Source of the DNA: Elusimicrobiota bacterium
GTDB lineage: Bacteria; CAYTYR01; UBA6262; DAOVJB01
Reading direction: 5' to 3'
NCBI GenBank assembly: GCA_030673425.1
Contig: DAOVJB010000013.1
Location: 1 to 13,925, forward strand
Length of the DNA: 13,925 nt
The stretch's first letter is position 1. Each line of letters opens with the position of its first letter. A model generated the notes under the pieces. It was not told the origin of the DNA. It did not search any database and worked only from the letters and a program-made list of their open reading frames with translations. The translations under genes and the position numbers were made by a program. This document shows positions 1-6,420 of the stretch, in pieces.

Positions 1-771
1 AGTGGAATACTAATATGGAAGTATAATTCAGTCTGGCCCAGTCTTATCTGGCAACTTTATGATTGGTACTTAGAGCCAAACGCCGGGTATTATTCAACAA
101 AGATAGCCTCTGAACCTTTACATATTCAATGGTGTCCTGACGATGACACGGTTTATGTTATAAATAATAAACATCAAGCATTTAAGGGTTTAAAGTCTAA
201 AGTGTCAGTTTATAATCTTGATATGGAAAAGAAATTTTCTAAATCAGTTAAGGTTAGCGTAGAAGAAGATAGTGTAACAAAGGTGTTGAAAATCGATTGG
301 CCGGATAAACTTAGCAAAGTTCATTTTATTAAAGTTGAATTAAGAGATAAATCAAATAAACTCATCTCACAGAATTTTTATTGGCGAACGACCACTGGGT
401 TAAGTCTCGATGATTTATATACGAGTTATTCATATGAACCTGTTTCATATAAAGATCTAAAAAAGCTCCCTGAAGTTGAACTTCTAACATCAGGAAATGT
501 TAAATCTAAAGGTAATAATTACATTATCACGGCTACAATTAAGAACCCAACTAAGGATTTAGCTTTCTTTATCAGGTTAAAGGTAACAAGAGATGTTTCA
601 GGGGAAAGAGTATTGCCATTTTTTGCCAATGATAATTATTTTTCGCTTTTACCTAAAGAAGAAAGAGAGATTACAATTGAATTTTATAAAGAAGACCTAA
701 ATGGTGAGCAACCTGAATTATTTATTAGTGGCTGGAATGTGATATCTCAGGAAGTTGCGCTACAGAAATAA
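1..771 (+). CDS. GH2 exo-beta-glycosidase, C-terminal part (beta-mannosidase / exo-beta-D-glucosaminidase type)
   Basis: The frame is open from base 1 to the TAA at 769-771, so 256 residues of a 5'-truncated protein are visible; the GTG at 202 is internal. The first residues (WKYNSVWPSLIWQLYDWYLE, then YYSTKIASEPLHIQW) match the end of the catalytic barrel and the linker of GH2 enzymes of the exo-beta-D-glucosaminidase / beta-mannosidase branch, where a W-PS-W-L-D-YL-P pattern followed by A-EPLH-Q is typical. The rest reads as the Ig-like C-terminal domains of that family, including AFFIRLKVTRD, VLPFFANDNYFSLLP and a terminal SGWN. GH2 members of this type remove terminal beta-mannosyl or glucosaminyl residues. 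The catalytic glutamates lie upstream of the window, so substrate cannot be fixed. The GH113-like gene starts 46 bases later and may share its transcript. Homology is from recognised family patterns, not a search. Confidence 0.8.
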   Translation, partial: SGILIWKYNSVWPSLIWQLYDWYLEPNAGYYSTKIASEPLHIQWCPDDDTVYVINNKHQAFKGLKSKVSVYNLDMEKKFSKSVKVSVEEDSVTKVLKIDWPDKLSKVHFIKVELRDKSNKLISQNFYWRTTTGLSLDDLYTSYSYEPVSYKDLKKLPEVELLTSGNVKSKGNNYIITATIKNPTKDLAFFIRLKVTRDVSGERVLPFFANDNYFSLLPKEEREITIEFYKEDLNGEQPELFISGWNVISQEVALQK

Positions 772-817
772 AAAAATAGTGTTTTATATAAATTTAGGAT
801 AGGAATAAGGATAAACA

Positions 818-2143
818 ATGAAAAAAATTATTGGTGTGGTGATATTATTATATTTATGTTGTTCTGTTTCTTTAGGTTTGGCCCAGGAGCCTAAATCACC
901 GGGGAAAATAGAAGACCTTGTGGTTTCTAATCTCGGTGAGGGAGATGCTCTGTTTTTAACCTGGGATATAGAAATGTCAGTTCAGGATGTATCTGAATAT
1001 AATATATATAGAAGCGCTAGAAGCGGAGAAAAAGGAGAATTAATTGCTCAAACTTCAGCAAACAATTACAGGGATATAAATTTAGCAAGCGGTACCACCT
1101 ATTATTATCAAGTCAGCGGTGTTGATAGATCAAATAAAGAGGTTATATCATCCAATCAAGCCTCTGGTTTTCCCTTTGAAAAGGGATATAAGGTATTTCC
1201 TATCCAGGGGATGATTTATGTTACTTTTTGGCCCAATCAATTTAATACTAAAGATTCAGTAGAATCACTAAAAAGATTACAAAAGACAGGCGCAAATTTT
1301 GTAGCAATACTTTTTAATTGGTATATGGCTAATCAATATGACTCTGAGGTTTATTTTCATCCTCAAAAAACACCTCCTTATGAGGAAATATTATATGCGG
1401 TTAACATGATCCATCGATTGGGAATGAAAGTGATACTTCAACCTCAGGTTGATTGTATGGATAACGTGTGGCGAGGCAAAATACATCCTAAATCTAAAGA
1501 TGACTGGTTTGATAGCTATAATAATATGATAATGATTTACGCCAGGATGGCTCAGGAAAATGGTGTGGAGATGTTAGCTGTGGGACGTGAATTTGGTTCC
1601 CTTTCAGGAAAGGCTAATTTTAAAAGATGGAAGGAAATTATAGAAAACATCAGAAATGTTTATAAAGGACCACTTACGTATGCTGCTAATTGGGATGAAT
1701 ATCACCGAGTAAGCTTTTGGCCTTTATTAGACTATATAGGTGTTAATGCCTATTTTCCGCTCTCTAGCCATAAGTGTCCTACCAGAGAAGAACTATCCCA
1801 AATCTGGAAAGGAGCACCTGGGCATGCTGATATATTTACTCGATTGAAGAATTTCAGTTCCAAATTGAAAAAGCCACTTTTTTTCACGGGGATTGGTTAT
1901 CGAAGTATAGATTATGCAGCTAGCAAGCCTTTTTACTGGCTGACTCCTGGTAGGGTATATAATGGCCAAGCCCAGGCTAATTGTTATGCAGCTTTAATTG
2001 ATGTTTTTAAGGGTCAAGATTGGTTTAAGGGTGTGTGTTGGTGGAGGTGGTGGCCAGAGTCCAAAGCAGGGGGAGAAGGTGATAAAGATTATACTCCTCA
2101 AAACAAACCTGCTGAGGCTCTATTAACCGAGCTATATAAGTAG
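818..2143 (+). CDS. Secreted FnIII-GH113-like protein with substituted nucleophile (probable pseudoenzyme)
   Basis: This 441-residue protein has a signal peptide (about 1-22), one FnIII domain (about 27-122) and a GH113-like TIM barrel (about 126-441). GH113 enzymes are retaining endo-beta-1,4-mannanases. Family-like segments visible here are WRGKI, WFDSYNN, the acid/base segment VGREF (Glu258), YAANWDEY and LDYIGVNAYFPL. In the two larger paralogues downstream the nucleophile segment reads FTEIGYRS. Here it reads FTGIGYRS, so Glu is replaced by Gly358 (codon GGG, 1889-1891, one A-to-G change from GAG). The acid/base neighbourhood is also altered (GREF against ATEL and GCEL). The protein ends right after the barrel and lacks the PKD and sorting domains of its paralogues. 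A TAAGGA Shine-Dalgarno (806-811) sits 6 bases before the ATG. No riboswitch precedes it; it may be cotranscribed with the GH2 gene. It may be catalytically dead, glycan-binding, or use another nucleophile. Confidence 0.82.
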   Translation: MKKIIGVVILLYLCCSVSLGLAQEPKSPGKIEDLVVSNLGEGDALFLTWDIEMSVQDVSEYNIYRSARSGEKGELIAQTSANNYRDINLASGTTYYYQVSGVDRSNKEVISSNQASGFPFEKGYKVFPIQGMIYVTFWPNQFNTKDSVESLKRLQKTGANFVAILFNWYMANQYDSEVYFHPQKTPPYEEILYAVNMIHRLGMKVILQPQVDCMDNVWRGKIHPKSKDDWFDSYNNMIMIYARMAQENGVEMLAVGREFGSLSGKANFKRWKEIIENIRNVYKGPLTYAANWDEYHRVSFWPLLDYIGVNAYFPLSSHKCPTREELSQIWKGAPGHADIFTRLKNFSSKLKKPLFFTGIGYRSIDYAASKPFYWLTPGRVYNGQAQANCYAALIDVFKGQDWFKGVCWWRWWPESKAGGEGDKDYTPQNKPAEALLTELYK

Positions 2144-2164
2144 GATAAATTTTTAAATCACCCC

Positions 2165-2193
2165 TTGACAAACAGTAAAATCAGTGCTATACT
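2165..2193 (+). promoter_or_regulatory. sigma70-type promoter P1 with extended -10
   Basis: TTGACA (2165-2170) and TATACT (2188-2193) are separated by 17 bases, with TG one base upstream of the -10. Transcription would start near 2200, just before the riboswitch aptamer. The spacer is nearly identical to that of the promoter at 6168. Confidence 0.8.
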
Positions 2194-2210
2194 TATTATA
2201 AGAGTAACTT

Positions 2211-2294
2211 ACAATTCCGAAAAGGCAAATTCGTTGTGAGACGGAGGCGCAAAGCTACGGGTCTTAAGAAGAGATAGCCGGGCGTACCGATAAC
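2211..2294 (+). promoter_or_regulatory. cyclic-di-GMP-I (GEMM-I) riboswitch aptamer, copy 1 (divergent)
   Basis: Core blocks of the GEMM-I class are present in order: GGCAAA (2224-2229), GCGCAAAGCTACGG (2247-2260), ATAGCCGGG (2274-2282) and ACCGA (2286-2290). Between the first two is a stem, 2230-2235 with 2240-2245, capped by GUGA, a GNRA tetraloop. Its sequence is quite different from the GAAA-capped stems of copies 2 and 3, but the structure is kept. GNRA docking into the neighbouring helix is a known feature of this class. The second helix is less regular than in copies 2 and 3. The element lies between a promoter and an intrinsic terminator in the leader of the first large GH113 gene. 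Confidence 0.8.
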
Positions 2295-2318
2295 AAGATA
2301 AAAATTAAGATGGCCGAG

Positions 2319-2366
2319 TTGCCGAGAATACAAATAATTATTCTCGTTATACTCGGCAATTTTTTT
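2319..2366 (+). terminator. Intrinsic terminator of riboswitch 1 expression platform
   Basis: TTGCCGAG (2319-2326) pairs perfectly with CTCGGCAA (2352-2359), followed by seven T (2360-2366). An alternative register uses GCCGAGT (2313-2319), because GCCGAG occurs twice. The left arm could instead pair with the aptamer: 2316-2323 with 2224-2232, 8 bp with one bulged A. That would be an antiterminator, though this is weaker than in copies 2 and 3. The U tract ends about 30 bases before the start codon. Confidence 0.75.
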
Positions 2367-2395
2367 ATGAAATAGATGAAATTTCAGGAGGGAGA

Positions 2396-5116
2396 ATGGT
2401 AATGATTAGAAAAAAGATTTATTCAGCGTTAATATTGAGTTTGTGTGTTCTTTTATTTACAGGTAGTCATGCTGTTGCAGATACCGGGACGGCAATTCCC
2501 AATGCACTGAGTGGCGGGGATTATTCTGAGAGTTATCTTGAAGATGTAAAATTTGATGATGCCACCGGTAACGCCAATTTCAGTAAAACTAATGGCGACG
2601 GCTGGTATGATGTAGATAAACTTGACCAGATATATATAGAGAGTTTTGATATAAGTGGACTTTCAGGAGTACCTATAGGTGTAACCTTAGAAATACAATA
2701 TTCAGTAGAATCGGGCTATAGTGGACCCTATCCAATAAAATGGGCATTAGATGGGGGAACATTAGCTTCTACAGGAATTATTCCAGTAGATGGTGAAATA
2801 AATGTAATTAAAACTTTTGATTTGTTTACTCAGGGCGTAGATACACTGGCAGAAATATCTACTCTGGATATACAATTTAAGAACGAAGATGCTAAGGGTC
2901 CAGACGCGGTAGCCTTTGATTATGTTCATGTTAATATTCAAACATCAGGTGGAGGGGATACTACTCCGCCAGCTCCACCAAGTGATGTTTCGGTTACTGA
3001 CCCGGCTGTTGGCGGGCAGCTCGATTTATCATGGACCAATCCGGTAGATTCTGATTTTGACCATATCCATATTTATCGGTCCAATACTGCAGGGATTATT
3101 GGATCGTTAGTACATGATAATGTTGTAGGAATGAGTCTTAGTGATACAGGTTTAACCAACGGGCAGACTTATTACTATACTTTAAGAAGTGTAGATACAT
3201 CAAGTAACGAATCAACCAATACTGATCAATATAATGGTACTCCTACTGATGTTGTTCCACCTGCTCAGGTAACTGGATTAACAGTAACTGATCCTGGTAC
3301 TGATGGTCAGTTAGACCTTAGCTGGACTGCTAATGGCGAATTAGACCTTGCAGGATATAGGATATACCGTTCTAATATTAGTGGAGAAACGGGCTCTTTG
3401 ATTGATTCTGTTTCGGTTAATAGCTATACTGATACAGGACTTACTAACGGGACAACTTATTATTACCAGGTTAGTGCTTATGATGATTCGCTTAATGAGG
3501 GGGCATTGTCAATTCAGGAAACAGGTATTCCCACTAATGCTCCAGTACAAAATTTTAGTATCAAGGGAGTTGAGTATGTATCTTGGTGGAATGGCCAATA
3601 TTCCTCTTCAGATTCTGATATCTCTCTTGATAATATAAAAAATACCAATGCTAATAATGTAGGATTATTGGTAACCTGGTATATGGACACCGGTACCTCA
3701 AACACTATTTATAGTGATGCTGATAAGACACCAACCGATGCAGATGTGGTAAATGCAATAGGTGATATTCACAGCAGGGGGATGGAGGTAATGCTTAAAC
3801 CCCATGTTGATTCTAAAGACGGCACATGGAGAGGAGAGATTGCTCCTTCAGATATAACTGCCTGGTTTAATAGTTATAACAATTTTATTACACATTATGC
3901 ACAGATTGCCCAGGATAACGGTGTGGAATATTTATGTATAGCTACAGAATTGAAGAGTTTATCCGGAACTACTTATGAATCTAGTTGGAATACAATTATA
4001 GATAATATTGAAGTTATCTATACCGATTCTTTAACTTATGCATCTAACTGGGATGAATATACAAATGTATCTTTCTGGAACAGATTGGATTACGGAGGAT
4101 TAGATGCTTACTTCCCATTAAGCGAGGCTCAAAATCCTTCTGTAACGGAGTTGATAGATGGGTGGAGTAATTATAGTGGAACTTGGGGAACTCACAACTG
4201 GGTAGCTGAGATTGAAGCATGGCAGGCTATCATAAATAAACCCATAATCTTTACAGAGATAGGATATAGAAGCATTGATTATGCGGCTAAAGAGCCATGG
4301 GCATGGGGGACATCTGCTACGTATAACGGTCAACTGCAGGCGAATTGTTACCAAGCTGCTATTGAAGTATTTAAGGAAAAAACATGGTTTACTGGTATGT
4401 ACTGGTGGGATTGGTTAACTAATCCTAATGCAGGAGGAGAAGGAAATACTGATTTTATGCCGCAGAATAAACCAGCGGAAGCTACTTTGACTGCTCTTTA
4501 TGGAGGAGGAGAAATTAATAATCCACCTAATATACCCACTCAGCCTTCAGGAGCTACTTTGGGTAATGCTGGAACATCTTATAGTTATTCAACCTCAACT
4601 ACTGATCCTGACGGGAATCAGGTAAGCTATGTTTTTGACTGGGGAGATGGAACTACCACCACTACCGGATATGTTGATTCCGGAGTTGTGGTTAGTGCGT
4701 CTCATACATGGAGTAAACAAGGAGTATATACTATAGTAGTAAAGGCTATAGATGTCAAAGGAGCAGAATCAGATTACAGTGAAGGATTAAAACTGAGAAT
4801 GGCACGTCCAAGTAATGCTTTATTTGAAGAAGAAGTTTATCAAGATCTTAGTCAGATGCGAGTATATCCAAATCCATGGAAATCTACCAGTGGCAGTGGT
4901 GGAATAACATTTGATCAACTTTCTGAAGATGTGGATATAGCAATTTATAATATAGCCGGGGAGTTAATCTATGAGGAAAAAGATAACTCAGATGGTTCAA
5001 TAATATGGAAGCTTAAAAATAATAGAGGTGATTCCATAGCCAGTGGTATATATATCTATTTGCTTAAGGATGAAAACGGAAGTAAAAAATCAGGGAAGTT
5101 AGCAGTAATAAAATAA
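2396..5116 (+). CDS. Secreted multidomain GH113 mannanase-like enzyme with T9SS-type C-terminal domain (module 1)
   Basis: This 906-residue exoenzyme has a signal peptide (about 1-29), an N-terminal beta-rich domain of unknown type (about 30-182), two FnIII domains (about 190-283 and 286-382), a GH113-like catalytic barrel (about 389-702), a PKD-like domain (about 708-800, with FDWGDG) and a C-terminal sorting-like domain (about 820-906). The barrel keeps both catalytic glutamates of a retaining mannanase: Glu518 in ATELKSL (acid/base) and Glu621 in FTEIGYRS (nucleophile). It also has HVDSKDGTWRGEI and YASNWDEY. The last domain opens with VYPNPW and ends GKLAVIK, the pattern of the T9SS type A sorting / FlgD-Ig-like domain. 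A PorV-like gene follows 61 bases later, consistent with T9SS export. AGGAGG at 2386-2391 serves either the ATG at 2396 or the one at 2402. Expression is expected to be under the upstream c-di-GMP riboswitch. Mannan as substrate is inferred from the family. Confidence 0.88.
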   Translation: MVMIRKKIYSALILSLCVLLFTGSHAVADTGTAIPNALSGGDYSESYLEDVKFDDATGNANFSKTNGDGWYDVDKLDQIYIESFDISGLSGVPIGVTLEIQYSVESGYSGPYPIKWALDGGTLASTGIIPVDGEINVIKTFDLFTQGVDTLAEISTLDIQFKNEDAKGPDAVAFDYVHVNIQTSGGGDTTPPAPPSDVSVTDPAVGGQLDLSWTNPVDSDFDHIHIYRSNTAGIIGSLVHDNVVGMSLSDTGLTNGQTYYYTLRSVDTSSNESTNTDQYNGTPTDVVPPAQVTGLTVTDPGTDGQLDLSWTANGELDLAGYRIYRSNISGETGSLIDSVSVNSYTDTGLTNGTTYYYQVSAYDDSLNEGALSIQETGIPTNAPVQNFSIKGVEYVSWWNGQYSSSDSDISLDNIKNTNANNVGLLVTWYMDTGTSNTIYSDADKTPTDADVVNAIGDIHSRGMEVMLKPHVDSKDGTWRGEIAPSDITAWFNSYNNFITHYAQIAQDNGVEYLCIATELKSLSGTTYESSWNTIIDNIEVIYTDSLTYASNWDEYTNVSFWNRLDYGGLDAYFPLSEAQNPSVTELIDGWSNYSGTWGTHNWVAEIEAWQAIINKPIIFTEIGYRSIDYAAKEPWAWGTSATYNGQLQANCYQAAIEVFKEKTWFTGMYWWDWLTNPNAGGEGNTDFMPQNKPAEATLTALYGGGEINNPPNIPTQPSGATLGNAGTSYSYSTSTTDPDGNQVSYVFDWGDGTTTTTGYVDSGVVVSASHTWSKQGVYTIVVKAIDVKGAESDYSEGLKLRMARPSNALFEEEVYQDLSQMRVYPNPWKSTSGSGGITFDQLSEDVDIAIYNIAGELIYEEKDNSDGSIIWKLKNNRGDSIASGIYIYLLKDENGSKKSGKLAVIK

Positions 5117-5177
5117 TAATTATTGAAGAAATGTGAAAAATGGAGTATAATAAAAATAGATGAGGAGTGTGAATTAT

Positions 5178-6140
5178 ATGAAAAATAAACAAAACCTAAT
5201 GACAATCCTGGTATCAAGCTTAATCTTCTGTAGCATCTGTTTTCTGGGAGCAGGTGTTTCTCATGCTGAAGAAAGCGGTGCGGCATTTCTTAAGATAGGC
5301 GTTGGAGCCCGTCCGATAGGTATGGGAAGTGCATTCGTAGCAGTGGCTGACGATGCTACAGCCGTATTCTGGAATCCGGCAGGGTTATCTCAGTTAAAGA
5401 CTCAGCAGATAAACGCTATGCATACGGAATGGATTTCAGATATTAATTATGATTATATTGGTTATGTCAACCCCATAGGTAAAAATGCAATAGGAATAAG
5501 TGTCGTTTATCTATCCACAGGAGATATAGAGAAAAGGGGAGCCAGTGGTGAGGATTTAGGGAATTTTACAGCTTATGACGCTTGTGCTACGATATCGTAT
5601 GCTCGCCAATTAAGTTCCATAGTAGGCTTGGGTATAAATTTAAAGGTAATCCAGCAGAAGATAGAAAATGAGACAGCAAATGGTATAGCAATAGATATAG
5701 GGCAGATGTATAAATTACCTGTAACGGGCATAAGTTTAGGGATAGCCGTTCAGAATATAGGACCCAAAATGAAGTTCATAGAAGAGGAATACTCATTACC
5801 TTTAACCGTTTCAATAGGAACAGCTTACAGGATACTCGGGTTATTGAATCTTGGGTTGGATGTAAAACATCAGGTAATAGACGACAGAACAAGTATAAGT
5901 TTCGGCATGGAATACCTGCCGGTAAGTGTTTTAACCTTGCGTGCCGGATATTTAATGGGTTTATTGAAATTAGAGAAAGAAACAGGACAGGTGGCCGGTG
6001 TGTATACTGATTTTAAGGAATTAACAGGGGTAGGTGCAGGGTTAGGATTCAATTTAGGGATTACAGCTGTTGATTATGCCTTTGTTCCTTACGGTGATTT
6101 AGGGAATACCCACAGAATTTCGTTATTGGTTAAATTTTAA
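5178..6140 (+). CDS. PorV/PorQ-family outer-membrane beta-barrel protein (module 1)
   Basis: The N-terminus of this 320-residue protein is a signal peptide with likely cleavage after SHA (residue 30). The mature start, AAFLKIGVGARPIGMGSAF followed by VAVADDATAVFWNPAGLS, is the hallmark of the PorV/PorQ family. The body alternates short beta-strand-like segments and ends in a terminal Phe (LLVKF), as outer-membrane barrels do. In T9SS, PorV binds the C-terminal domain of cargo and carries it to the PorU sortase attachment complex. Here the gene lies directly behind a cargo-like gene carrying such a domain and shares its transcript, with no promoter or terminator seen between them. I chose ATG 5178 because TGAGGAG (5161-5167) lies about 10 bases upstream. 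An in-frame ATG at 5160 would place that Shine-Dalgarno inside the gene. Other barrel functions, such as an FadL-like porin, cannot be excluded. Confidence 0.85.
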   Translation: MKNKQNLMTILVSSLIFCSICFLGAGVSHAEESGAAFLKIGVGARPIGMGSAFVAVADDATAVFWNPAGLSQLKTQQINAMHTEWISDINYDYIGYVNPIGKNAIGISVVYLSTGDIEKRGASGEDLGNFTAYDACATISYARQLSSIVGLGINLKVIQQKIENETANGIAIDIGQMYKLPVTGISLGIAVQNIGPKMKFIEEEYSLPLTVSIGTAYRILGLLNLGLDVKHQVIDDRTSISFGMEYLPVSVLTLRAGYLMGLLKLEKETGQVAGVYTDFKELTGVGAGLGFNLGITAVDYAFVPYGDLGNTHRISLLVKF

Positions 6141-6167
6141 TAAATTTTGTTTTTTTTGATGGACCCC

Positions 6168-6196
6168 TTGACAAACAGCAAAATCAGTGCTATACT
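6168..6196 (+). promoter_or_regulatory. sigma70-type promoter P2 with extended -10
   Basis: TTGACA (6168-6173) and TATACT (6191-6196) are 17 bases apart, with TG before the -10. From 6164 to 6196 it differs from promoter P1 (2161-2193) at a single base, spacer included. Transcription would start near 6203, about 40 bases before the aptamer. Confidence 0.82.
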
Positions 6197-6240
6197 CACT
6201 TATGGTGAAGATGAAAGGTATTGTTGAAAATTAAATAGAC

Positions 6241-6325
6241 TTGATCCGATAAAGGCAAACCATTCCGAAAGGGTGGGACGCAAAGCTACGGGGCTAAAGA
6301 TAGCCAGCCGGGTTGCCGAAGATTA
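6241..6325 (+). promoter_or_regulatory. cyclic-di-GMP-I (GEMM-I) riboswitch aptamer, copy 2
   Basis: This is a near-textbook GEMM-I element. GGCAAA (6254-6259) is followed by a hairpin (6260-6276) capped by a GAAA tetraloop (6267-6270), then GACGCAAAGCTACGGGGC, a short GGCTA/TAGCC helix with AAGA loop, and CCGGGTTGCCGA (6308-6319). It lies between promoter P2 and an intrinsic terminator in the leader of the second large GH113 gene. GATAGCC (6299-6305), in the 3' half of the aptamer, can pair with GGCTGTC (6361-6367) in the terminator's left arm, so aptamer folding and antitermination should exclude one another. Confidence 0.92.
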
Positions 6326-6356
6326 AAAGAGTAATAATTATTGCTCATCCATGCTT

Positions 6357-6396
6357 GCCGGGCTGTCGGAGGAAAGATAGCGCGGCTTTTCATTTT
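6357..6396 (+). terminator. Intrinsic terminator of riboswitch 2 expression platform
   Basis: GCCGGGCTGTC (6357-6367) pairs with GATAGCGCGGC (6376-6386), 11 positions with one G-G mismatch and one G-U pair, over an 8-base loop. TTTTCATTTT follows. The start codon lies 24 bases further on, so this hairpin decides whether the gene is transcribed. Confidence 0.82.
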
Positions 6397-6420
6397 GCAA
6401 CTAAAGCAGGGGTGGGCAAG

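Noticed and set aside
202-771. A 189-residue gene starting at GTG 202
   Set aside because: The frame is open to base 1, and the upstream residues are clearly the same GH2 protein, so 202 is internal.
6121-6163. Terminator after the first PorV gene
   Set aside because: There is a T-rich run, but the only hairpin is a short A/T palindrome, too weak to call.
6313-6420. N-terminal extension of the second large GH113 protein from TTG 6313
   Set aside because: These codons lie in the riboswitch and terminator. ATG 6421 has a well placed Shine-Dalgarno and begins a signal peptide.
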